A stretch of 64,000 nt of DNA. It comes from Metapseudomonas otitidis (lineage in GTDB: Bacteria; Pseudomonadota; Gammaproteobacteria; Pseudomonadales; Pseudomonadaceae). The notes under the pieces were generated by a model that saw only the letters and a list, made by a program, of their open reading frames with translations, was not told the DNA's origin and searched no databases. Where the stretch lies: assembly GCF_900111835.1 (NCBI RefSeq), contig NZ_FOJP01000001.1, positions 372,001-436,000 on the forward strand, in the 5' to 3' direction. This document shows, one piece after another, positions 41,441 to 48,943 of this stretch. Numbering within the stretch: position 1 is the first letter of the stretch; each line of letters opens with the position of its first letter. A program made the position numbers and the translations under genes.

Positions 41441-43867
41441 TCACCACCGGTAGGTGGCGCTGGCGACGACGCTGCGCTCGTCACCGTAGTAGCAGTAGTA
41501 GCCGTCGCAGGTGGAGAGGTAGTCCTTGTCCAGCAGGTTGGTGGCGTTGAGCGCCAGCGACGCGCCGTTCAGGCTGCTGTCCAGGCGCCCGAGGTCGTAG
41601 TGCACGGCGGCATCGAACACGGTGTAGGACTTGGCGAAGCCGAGCTCGCTGTTGGCCTGGTCGCCGAAGGTGTTGCCGGTGTAGCGGGCGCCGGCGGCGA
41701 TGCCGAAGCCGTCGAGCACGCCGTTGTGCCAGGTGTAGTCGGCCCACAGCGAGGCCTGGCGGTTGGGCATCAGTTGCAGACGCTTGCCCTTGTACTCGCC
41801 GTCCTGCACTTCGGATTTCGCCTGGGTGTAGGAGGCGATCAGCTTCAGGCTGTCGGTGACGTTGCCCACGGCTTCCAGCTCCAGGCCCTTGACCTTCACT
41901 TCGCCGTCCTGGCTGGTGACCGGCGTGCCGTTGATGCGGTGGGTGACCGAGACGTTCTGCTGCGTCAGGTCGTAGACGGCGGCGCTCAGCAGGATGTCGC
42001 TGCCGGGCGGCTGGTACTTCACGCCCAGTTCCCACTGTTTGCCTTCGGTGGGCTTGAACGAGTCGGTCGGCGAGGCGGTGGCGTTGCTGGTGGGCTGGAA
42101 GGACTCGGCGTAGGACAGGTAAGGCGTGAAGCCGGAGTCGAACACGTAGCTGAGGGCGGCGTTGCCGCTGAAGGCCTTGTCGCGCTCGGTGTTGGTGGCA
42201 TCGCCCTGGTTGAGGAAGGTGGTGCCGGTGTGCACCCAGTCCTCGCGGCCGCCGAGGGTCAGGCGCCATTGGTCGAGGGCCATCTGGTCCTGGACGTAGA
42301 GGCCGGTCTGGACGGTCTTCTGGTTGTAGTCGTAGTACGCCAGCGAGCGTGGCGGGCGGACGATGGGCTGGCCGTGCACCGGATTGTTGACGTTGATGTC
42401 CGGCGGGGCGTAGCCGTTGAAGGCGGTGCCGAAGACCGACATGTAGTCGGTTTCGATGCGTTGGTGGTCGAGGCCGAGCAGCAGGGTGTGGTCGATTTCG
42501 CCAGTGCTGAAGTCGGCCTGGAAGTTGTTGTCCACCGCGAACTGGCTGATGGCCTCATCGGTGTTGGTGCTGTTGCGACCGACGTTGCCATTGGCGTCGA
42601 CCACGTAGCCGGAACCGGCGAGCGAGGGGATGTAGCTGTTGACGGTGACGGTCTGGAACGACAGCTCGGACTTGGTGTAGCGCAGGTTCTGGCGGAACTG
42701 CCAGACGTCGTCGAAGCGATGTTCGAAGGCGTAGCCCAGCGCGTAGTAGGTGCGGTCGTAGAAGTCGTAGTCCGGATCGCCCAGGTTCTTGTGGTGGGAG
42801 ATCTTGCCGAAGGGCATGTCGATCTTGGTGCCCTGGATCGGACGGAACTGGCTGGTGGTGCCGGTATCGTCGCGGGTGAACTGCGAGAGCAGGGTCAGCG
42901 TGGTGTCGGGGTCGATGTTCCAGGTCAGGCTGGGAGCGAGGTTGTAGCGCTTGTTGTCGACGTGGTCGATCTGCGTGCCGCTATCGCGCACCACGCCGCT
43001 CAGGCCGTAGAGGAACTGGCCCTGGTCATCGATCTGGCCGGTGCTGGCGAAGTTGATCTGGCGATGGTTGTCGCTGCCGTACTGCACCTCGATCTCATGG
43101 CGGGTCTCGGCGCTCGGGCGACGGCTGACCATGTCCAGCAGGCCACCGGGCGGCGTCTGGCCGTACACGGAGGAGGCCGGGCCACGCAGCAGGGCCAGGC
43201 GGTCCAGGTTCCAGGTTTCCGGCTTCGGGTTGGCGTACACGCCACGGGGCAGCGGCAGGCCGTCGAGGAAGTGGGTCGGCTCGAAGCCGCGTACGCGCAT
43301 CCAGTCGTAGCGGGTGTCGCTGCCGAAGCTGCTGGAGACGATGCCCGGCATGTACTTCACCGCGTCGTCGAGGCTGTGGATGCTGCGCGCCTGCATCTGC
43401 TCGCGGGTGGCGACGGAGATCGAGCGCGGAACCTCGGCCAGGGCGGTGTCGGTCTTGGTGCCGGCGGCGGTGCGCTGGGCCAGGTAGCCGGTGGTGGGCC
43501 CCCAGGCGCTTTCGCTGGCGACGGCGCCGTCGATGTTGGTGCTCGGCAGGACCATGGCGTCTTGCGGCAGCGCGGCCAGGCTGTAGCTGCCGCCGTTCTG
43601 CAGCAGTTGCAGGCCACTGCCGTTCAGCGCGGCATTCAGTGCGTCGACCGGTGAGTACTCGCCCTGCACGGGCTGCGCCGTCTTGCCGGTGGTCAGGCCC
43701 GGATCGATGCTGAGGACGATGCCGGCCTCGCTGGCGATGCGGTTCAGGGTACTGGCCAGGGGCGCGGCGGGCAGCCGGTATTGCTGGGTATCGGCGCTGG
43801 CGTGAGGCGCCAGGCTGCCCAGGAGGATGGCGCCTGCGAGCAGGCTGGGGCGGAAGGCAAACGTCAT
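41441..43867 (-). CDS. fiuA: FiuA-like ferrichrome/hydroxamate TonB receptor with signalling domain
   Basis: Outer-membrane transducer that imports a ferric hydroxamate siderophore and signals its presence to the anti-sigma factor FiuR. The protein has 808 residues: signal peptide (MTFAFRPSLLAGAILLGSLAPHASA), an N-terminal STN domain (about 28-105; YRLPAAPLASTLNRIASEAGIVLS), a plug with VPRSISVATREQMQARSI, MRVRGFEPTHFLDGLPLP and LLRGPASSVYGQTPPGGLLDM, and a barrel ending VVASATYRW. The DGYYCYYGDERSV segment near the end is typical of FhuA/FiuA/FoxA receptors. The fiuR and fiuI genes directly upstream support the name. FoxA is the main alternative. Confidence 0.92.
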   Translation of the reverse strand: MTFAFRPSLLAGAILLGSLAPHASADTQQYRLPAAPLASTLNRIASEAGIVLSIDPGLTTGKTAQPVQGEYSPVDALNAALNGSGLQLLQNGGSYSLAALPQDAMVLPSTNIDGAVASESAWGPTTGYLAQRTAAGTKTDTALAEVPRSISVATREQMQARSIHSLDDAVKYMPGIVSSSFGSDTRYDWMRVRGFEPTHFLDGLPLPRGVYANPKPETWNLDRLALLRGPASSVYGQTPPGGLLDMVSRRPSAETRHEIEVQYGSDNHRQINFASTGQIDDQGQFLYGLSGVVRDSGTQIDHVDNKRYNLAPSLTWNIDPDTTLTLLSQFTRDDTGTTSQFRPIQGTKIDMPFGKISHHKNLGDPDYDFYDRTYYALGYAFEHRFDDVWQFRQNLRYTKSELSFQTVTVNSYIPSLAGSGYVVDANGNVGRNSTNTDEAISQFAVDNNFQADFSTGEIDHTLLLGLDHQRIETDYMSVFGTAFNGYAPPDINVNNPVHGQPIVRPPRSLAYYDYNQKTVQTGLYVQDQMALDQWRLTLGGREDWVHTGTTFLNQGDATNTERDKAFSGNAALSYVFDSGFTPYLSYAESFQPTSNATASPTDSFKPTEGKQWELGVKYQPPGSDILLSAAVYDLTQQNVSVTHRINGTPVTSQDGEVKVKGLELEAVGNVTDSLKLIASYTQAKSEVQDGEYKGKRLQLMPNRQASLWADYTWHNGVLDGFGIAAGARYTGNTFGDQANSELGFAKSYTVFDAAVHYDLGRLDSSLNGASLALNATNLLDKDYLSTCDGYYCYYGDERSVVASATYRW

Positions 43868-43992
43868 TGCGAGCGACTCCTGATAGGAAATAAGTCTCAA
43901 TGACTCCTTGCCGAGCCAGGATGGAAAAGTGATAGGGGCTGTGAAAAAAAATCGGGTGCCGCACGGCGACCGCCCCCGGGCTGAAGCACGGG

Positions 43993-44961
43993 CTACGGGG
44001 GCGGGGGCGTCCGGTGGGCGGGCACTACGCGGGTCCACCAGCCGGTGTGCCGCTCGATGCGCACCGGCAGGCTGGGCGGCAGCGCGGCCAGGGCCTGGTC
44101 GGTGTCGCCGAGGGGGAAGCTGCCGCTGATGCGCAGGTCGGCCACCGCCGGGTCGACCCCGAGGTAGCCACGGCGGTACTGGCCGAGCTGCTCCAGCAGG
44201 TCCGCCAGGCGGACGTTGTCGGCGACCAGCATGCCGCGGCTCCAGGCGTCGGCCCCCACCGGGGCGGCCTCGCTGCGGCCCAGGGCGTCGGCCTGCATCA
44301 GCACCTGCTGGCCTTCGCCGATGATGCGTTCGTCCTCGGCCTGCGCGGGGTGTGCGGCGACGGCGGAGCGCAGCACGACCAGGCGGGTGGCCTGGCCTTC
44401 GCGGCGCACCAGGAAGCGGGTGCCGAGGGCGCGCAGCTCGCCCTGTTCAGTGGCGACCACGAAGGGGCGCGGGTCGCCGTGGGCGGTCTCGACGAGGATC
44501 TCGCCGCTGCGCAGGTAGAGCCGCCGCTGCGGCCCGTCGAACTGGATGTCGAGGGCGCTGCGGCTGTTCAGGTGCACCTGGCTGTGGTCCGGCAGTCGCA
44601 GCTGGCGCTGCTCGCCGCTGGCGGTCATTTCGTCGGCCAGCCAGTCCCCCAACGGGCGGTGCTGCTGGGCGAGGAGCAGCCCGAGCACGCCGGCCAGGCA
44701 CAGGCCGAGCACGCTGCCGCTGCTGCGCAGGCGGTGGCGCGGGGCCTCCAGCAGGGCATGGCGGGCCGGTGCGCTGCTGGCGGCGCCCAGGTGCGCATCC
44801 AGGCCGTTGAGCCGCGACCAGGCGAGGGCGTGCTCGGGGCTGGCGGCGTGCCAGAGGTTGAATTCGGCCCGTTCCTGGGCGCTGGCTTCGCCGGAGCCGA
44901 GGCACAGCTGCCAGTGGATGGCTTCGTCCAGCACGCGGGCGGACACCGGCGCCGGGCTCAT
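43993..44961 (-). CDS. fiuR: FiuR-like anti-sigma factor (FecR family)
   Basis: Inner-membrane anti-sigma factor that relays the receptor signal to FiuI. The protein has 322 residues: a cytoplasmic DUF4880 region (VLDEAIHWQLCLGSGEASAQERAEFNLW), one membrane helix (SSGSVLGLCLAGVLGLLLA, about 90-108), the periplasmic FecR domain (GEQRQLRLPDHSQVHLNSRSALDI, RRLYLRSGEILVET) and a C-terminal STN-interacting domain (LLEQLGQYRRGYLGVDPAVADLRISGSFPL). The start overlaps the fiuI stop (44958-44961). The 3' end runs into a REP-like hairpin (43975-43996), which supplies the final Pro-rich codons, so the last few residues may be recent additions. Confidence 0.92.
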   Translation of the reverse strand: MSPAPVSARVLDEAIHWQLCLGSGEASAQERAEFNLWHAASPEHALAWSRLNGLDAHLGAASSAPARHALLEAPRHRLRSSGSVLGLCLAGVLGLLLAQQHRPLGDWLADEMTASGEQRQLRLPDHSQVHLNSRSALDIQFDGPQRRLYLRSGEILVETAHGDPRPFVVATEQGELRALGTRFLVRREGQATRLVVLRSAVAAHPAQAEDERIIGEGQQVLMQADALGRSEAAPVGADAWSRGMLVADNVRLADLLEQLGQYRRGYLGVDPAVADLRISGSFPLGDTDQALAALPPSLPVRIERHTGWWTRVVPAHRTPPPP

Positions 44962-45476
44962 TGCGGCGCTCCGTAGAGGGCGATGTAGCACTGGCGCAGG
45001 CCCTGGGCGAGGTATTGGCGCACGCGGGGCACGGAGACGCCCAGGCGCTCGGCGATCTCGGCGTGGCCGAGGCCGTCCAGGCGGTTGTAGAGGAAGGCGG
45101 CGCGGGCCTTGGCCGAGAGGCTGCCGAGCAGGCGATCGATCTCGCGCAGGGATTCGAGCATCAACGCCTGTTCCTCCAGGCTCGGCTGGGTGGGTTCGGG
45201 TAGGTGTTCCAGGGCTTCCAGGTAGGCCCGCTCCAGGGCACTGCGGCGGAAGTGGTCCACCAGCAGGCCCCGGGCGATGGTGGTGAGCAGGGCGCGGGGT
45301 TCGCGCACCTGGCCGAGGTCGGGTTTGCCCAGCAGGCGGACGAAGGTGTCCTGGCTGAGGTCTTCGGCGCGGTGGTGGTTGTCCAGGCTGCGGCGCAGCC
45401 AGCCGAGCAGCCAGGCGCAGTGGTCGCGGTACAGGGCACCGGCCAGTTCCTGGTTTGTGGGGTCCACCGACGACAC
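44958..45476 (-). CDS. fiuI: FiuI-like ECF sigma factor
   Basis: Iron-starvation (FecI-type) extracytoplasmic function sigma factor expected to transcribe fiuA. The protein has about 172 residues. Region 2 shows YRDHCAWLLGWLRRSLDNHHRAEDLSQDTFVRLLG and the LLTTIARGLLVDHFRR segment; region 4 shows LLGSLSAKARAAFLYNRLDGLGHAEIAERLGVSVPRVRQYL. The start is chosen at GTG 45476, which follows GGAGGTGG; an in-frame ATG at 45503 adjoins the Fur box and has no ribosome site, so using it would need a leaderless mRNA. It overlaps fiuR by 4 bp. Confidence 0.92.
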   Translation of the reverse strand: MSSVDPTNQELAGALYRDHCAWLLGWLRRSLDNHHRAEDLSQDTFVRLLGKPDLGQVREPRALLTTIARGLLVDHFRRSALERAYLEALEHLPEPTQPSLEEQALMLESLREIDRLLGSLSAKARAAFLYNRLDGLGHAEIAERLGVSVPRVRQYLAQGLRQCYIALYGAPQ

Positions 45477-45507
45477 GGCCACCTCCGGCTGAGTACGAAT
45501 CATGAGC

Positions 45508-45526
45508 GAGAATGATTCGCAATTAT
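45508..45526 (-). promoter_or_regulatory. Fur box of the fiuI promoter
   Basis: GAGAATGATTCGCAATTAT (19 bp, plus strand) has the AATGAT half and AT-rich second half of a Pseudomonas Fur box. It lies about 30-50 bp before the fiuI GTG, as expected for iron-repressed FecI-type sigma genes. Confidence 0.75.
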
Positions 45527-45568
45527 GCCGATGGCGGCGAAGTGCCGCAATTGCAGGCCGTCGGCCGG

Positions 45569-46276
45569 TCAGAACCCGGGTTGCTGCTGGCGGCGTTGCT
45601 GCCGGGCCAGGGCGGCGGACAGTGCGGCGGGGCTGTCCAGGCCCTGGCGGCGGGCGTGGGCGAAGAGGATCAGGGCCATCTCGGCGGTGGCCAGGGCATC
45701 GGCGCTGGCGTGGTGGCGCTGCTGCACCTGCAGGCCGAAATGCTCGGCCCACTGGTCCAGCCCGCCGTTGCGGATGCCGGCGTCGGGGCAGAGCAGGGGG
45801 GCCAGTTCGGCGATGTCGAGGAACGGGTGGCGCAGCCGCATGCCCAGGTCCTGGCGCAAGGCGCGGGCGAGCATGCGCTGGTCGAAGGGGGCGTGGAAGG
45901 CCAGCACCGGGCTGTCGCCCAGGTAGTCCATGAAGTCCAGCAGGGCTTCGGCCGGCGCCAGGCCGGCGGCGGAGACGCTGGGGGCGATGCCGTGGATGAG
46001 CACGGCGGGGGAGGTGGCGGCGTTCCGGTACAGGGTCGCTTCGAAGCCCCGTCCGAGGGGAATGGCGCCGGCCTCGATGCTCACCGCGCCAATGGACAGC
46101 ACCAGGTCGCGGCTCATGTCCAGGCCGCTGGTCTCCAGGTCGAGCACCACGAAGCGCTGGGCGGCCAGGGGCCGGTCGTCCAGCACCTGGGGCGCGGGCA
46201 GGGCGTCGCGGCGCTGCTGCTGGTCGTCTGTCAGGGCTGGGCGCTGGCGCCGGGTGAACCAGGAGAAGGCATTCAT
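45569..46276 (-). CDS. DnaQ-like 3'-5' exonuclease domain protein
   Basis: The protein has 235 residues with an RNase_T/DnaQ exonuclease fold (about 48-215): ExoI motif VVLDLETSGLD with the catalytic Asp and Glu, ExoII VLAFHAPFDQRML, and ExoIII HHASADALATAEMA with the His and Asp. The four acidic ligands and the general-base His appear intact. It could trim DNA or RNA ends. The start overlaps the stop of the upstream DUF294 gene (ATGA at 46273-46276), so the two are translationally coupled. This pairing recurs in Pseudomonas and other proteobacteria, but its function is not established. Confidence 0.9.
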   Translation of the reverse strand: MNAFSWFTRRQRPALTDDQQQRRDALPAPQVLDDRPLAAQRFVVLDLETSGLDMSRDLVLSIGAVSIEAGAIPLGRGFEATLYRNAATSPAVLIHGIAPSVSAAGLAPAEALLDFMDYLGDSPVLAFHAPFDQRMLARALRQDLGMRLRHPFLDIAELAPLLCPDAGIRNGGLDQWAEHFGLQVQQRHHASADALATAEMALILFAHARRQGLDSPAALSAALARQQRRQQQPGF

Positions 46277-48210
46277 AGCTGGTAGCGCAACGCCAGGCTG
46301 GCCTGCAGGCGCTGGGCCTGGCGGAAGGATTCGCGGAGGATGCGCCGGTCCAGGTGGTTGAGGCTGTCGGGGTTGAGGTGGTTGGACAGCGGAAGCCCCT
46401 GGCGGGCCTGTTGCTGGTGCTGCTGCATGCGGGTCTGCTGGATGAAGTGGTAGGCCTCTTCGAAGGCGGCGCCGTCCTGGGCGTCGATCACTTCGCGCTG
46501 CACCAGCTGGCGCAGGCGGTCGAGGGTGTTGCCGCTCTCGATGCCGTTGGCCAGGGCCAGCAGGCGGGCGCCGTCGACGAAGGGGGTGAGGCCCTGGACC
46601 TTGAGGTCGAGGGTGTCTTTCTCGGCGCCCTTGCGGGCCACCACGAAGTCGCGGAAGCGGCCCACCGGCGGGCGCTGGCGCAGGGCGTTCTCGGCCATCA
46701 TGCGCTGGAACAGGCTGTTGTCGGCGACCTGCGCGAGCATCTCGCGGCGCAGCTGGTCGCAGCCGTCGTGCTCGCCCCAGACGGCGCGCAGGTCGAAGTA
46801 GATGCTGGAGGCCAGGAGGTTCTCGGGGGTGGCCTCGCGGATGAAGCCGGTGAAGCGCCGGCGCCATTCGTTGCGCGACAGGCACAGCTCGGGGTTGCCG
46901 GCCATGATCCGCCCCTTGCACAGCTCGAAGCCGCAGGTGGCGAGGGCCTGGTTGATGCGTTCGGCCAGCGGCAGCAGGCGCCCGCGCAGCAGGGCGGCCT
47001 CGGCGTCGTCGGCGGCTTCGAAGAGGATGCCGTTGTCCTGGTCGGTGTGCAGGGTCTGTTCGCGGCGCCCTTCGCTGCCGAAGCAGAGCCAGGTGAAGGG
47101 CACGCCGGGGTCGCCCATCTCTTCCAGGGTCAGTTCGATCACCCGGCACACGGTGTGGTCGTTGAGCAGGGTGATGATGTGGGTGATCTGGGTGGAGCTG
47201 GCGCCGTGGGCGAGCATGCTGTCCACCAGGCGGCGGATGTCGGCGCGCAGGGCGGCGAGGGTCTCGACGCGACCGGCATGGCGGATGGTGCGGGCCAGGT
47301 GCACCAGGTCGACCCGCTGCAGGGAGAACAGGTCGCGCTCGGAAACCACGCCCTGCAGGCGACCGTCCTCCACCACGCAGACGTGGGCGATGTGGCGCTC
47401 GGTCATGGCGATGGCGGCGTCGAAGGCGCTGGCGCCGGGCGGCAGGTGGAAGGGTTGCTGGGTCATCAGCTCGGCGATGGGCTGGTCGAGGTCGGCGCAG
47501 GCGTCGGCGATCACCCGGCGCAGGTCGCGCAGGGTGAAGATGCCCACCGGGCGCTCGTCGCCCTGGACGATGACGATGCTGCCCACCTGGCTCTCGTGCA
47601 TCAGCCGCACTGCTTCGCGCAGGGGCATGTGCGGCGGGCAGGCCACCGGCTGGCGCACGGCCAGCTCCGCCAGGCGGGTGTCGAGGGAATACTGGGCGCC
47701 GAGGGTTTCCACCGCGCGCAACTGGACCTGCTGGTTGACCTGGTCCAGCAGGCTGCTGACGCCGCGCAGGGCGAAGTCGCGGAAAGGGTTGGAGAGGGCG
47801 AACAGCTTGACGAAGCCTGCCTTGTCCAGCAGCAGGCAGAAGGTGTCTTCGCCGGCCAGGTGCTCGGTGCGGGTGGCGCGCTCGCCCAGCAGGGCGGCGA
47901 GGGGGAAGCACTCGCCGGTGGCGATCTCGAAGGTGGTTTCGGTGCCGCGCTTGGCCGAATGCGGGCGCTCGCCCACTACCCGGCCCTGCTTGACGATGTA
48001 GAAGTGCTCCACCGGCCCGTCGCCGGGCTTGATGATGGAGTCGCCGCGCGCATAGAAGCGCAGCAGGCAGTGCTCCACCAGGAAGGCCAGGTGGGCGCTT
48101 TCCATCTGGTTGAAGGGTGGGAACTTCTGCAGGAACTCCATGGTGCCGTGGACGTTCTGCATCACCGCGAGCTTGCCCGCCTGCTCGAAGGCGTTGCCTG
48201 TCGTGCTCAT
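46273..48210 (-). CDS. cNMP-CBS-DUF294 nucleotidyltransferase-like protein
   Basis: The protein has 645 residues: a cyclic-nucleotide-binding domain (about 20-150; HCLLRFYARGDSIIKPGDG, ATGECFPLAALLGE), two CBS domains (about 165-290; PHMPLREAVRLMHESQVGSIVIV, ASAFDAAIAMTERHIAHVCVV), and a DUF294 nucleotidyltransferase-like domain with GSEGRREQTLHTDQDNGI (the GS and D-x-D signature) followed by a C-terminal helical DUF294 domain. It resembles GlnD-type nucleotidyltransferases fused to sensory modules. The ATG at 48210 suits the domain start. It is coupled to the exonuclease gene, which suggests a nucleotide-sensing enzyme pair. The target is unknown. Confidence 0.88.
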   Translation of the reverse strand: MSTTGNAFEQAGKLAVMQNVHGTMEFLQKFPPFNQMESAHLAFLVEHCLLRFYARGDSIIKPGDGPVEHFYIVKQGRVVGERPHSAKRGTETTFEIATGECFPLAALLGERATRTEHLAGEDTFCLLLDKAGFVKLFALSNPFRDFALRGVSSLLDQVNQQVQLRAVETLGAQYSLDTRLAELAVRQPVACPPHMPLREAVRLMHESQVGSIVIVQGDERPVGIFTLRDLRRVIADACADLDQPIAELMTQQPFHLPPGASAFDAAIAMTERHIAHVCVVEDGRLQGVVSERDLFSLQRVDLVHLARTIRHAGRVETLAALRADIRRLVDSMLAHGASSTQITHIITLLNDHTVCRVIELTLEEMGDPGVPFTWLCFGSEGRREQTLHTDQDNGILFEAADDAEAALLRGRLLPLAERINQALATCGFELCKGRIMAGNPELCLSRNEWRRRFTGFIREATPENLLASSIYFDLRAVWGEHDGCDQLRREMLAQVADNSLFQRMMAENALRQRPPVGRFRDFVVARKGAEKDTLDLKVQGLTPFVDGARLLALANGIESGNTLDRLRQLVQREVIDAQDGAAFEEAYHFIQQTRMQQHQQQARQGLPLSNHLNPDSLNHLDRRILRESFRQAQRLQASLALRYQL

Positions 48211-48402
48211 GCCGTGCTTCCGCGTGTCTCTTGTTGTCCCGGCATGGTCGTGGCTGGGGGCCGGGGCTGCCCATTGGACGTAAGTATAGGAAGGGGCTGC
48301 GACCGTCCGGCGGGCCAAGGGAACTCCGCCGAAGCGGCGTTATCCCACCCTAGTTGGCCGTCCATGAGGTGGACGGGCCGGGAGTCGGGCATAGGTGACG
48401 CG

Positions 48403-48918
48403 ATGAGTTACGGCGATCTGCTCAGTGAAGAAGAACTGCTCGCGCTGGACGAGCTGGTGCGCGGCCCGCACCAGGCGTCGGTGCTGCTGGTGGACGGCGA
48501 CGATGCGCTGTATCCACGGCTGGCTGCTGCGCTGCAGGGGCTCGGCTTGCGCTGCCTGCACGCGCCCGGCCGTGCCGAGGCGCTGGAGCTGCTGGCCTCG
48601 CGTTCTTCCATCGGGTTGCTGGTGTGCGCCCTGCACCTGCCGGACGGCAGCGGCCTGGAGCTGGTGCGCCAGGTGCGCCAGTCGGCCCGCGCCAGCCTGC
48701 CGGTGGTGGTGATGGCGGGCGATGCGACGGTGCAGGATGCGGTGGAGGCCTTGCACCTGAAGGTGCTGGACTTCCTGCTGGGGCCGCCCGACCTGGCCCA
48801 CCTGACCACCCTGGCGCGCAATGAGCTGGGGACGCCGCCGGAGCCGAAGGTCGTCCGGAGGCGGCCCAGGCCGAAAGAAGCGGCCGTCGAAGCCTGCCTC
48901 GCCCTGAAGAGCGCCTGA
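48403..48918 (+). CDS. Degenerate receiver-domain protein lacking the phospho-acceptor Asp
   Basis: The protein has 171 residues. Residues about 27-140 form a receiver fold (SVLLVDGDDALYPRLAAALQ, LPDGSGLELVRQVRQSA, LPVVVMAGDATVQDAVEAL). The position of the phospho-acceptor reads LLVCALHLPDG where active receivers have LxxLDxxLPDG, so Asp is replaced by Ala. The conserved Thr/Ser is Ala (VVMAGD) and the conserved Lys is Gly (FLLGPPD). An acidic N-terminal helix (SEEELLALDELV) and a basic tail (VRRRPRPKEAA) flank it. This looks like a pseudo-receiver that signals by binding rather than phosphorylation. Its start lies 192 bp from the divergent cNMP-CBS-DUF294 gene. Confidence 0.75.
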   Translation: MSYGDLLSEEELLALDELVRGPHQASVLLVDGDDALYPRLAAALQGLGLRCLHAPGRAEALELLASRSSIGLLVCALHLPDGSGLELVRQVRQSARASLPVVVMAGDATVQDAVEALHLKVLDFLLGPPDLAHLTTLARNELGTPPEPKVVRRRPRPKEAAVEACLALKSA

Positions 48919-48943
48919 GCCGAGCGGCCCAGGCGTTCTTCGT

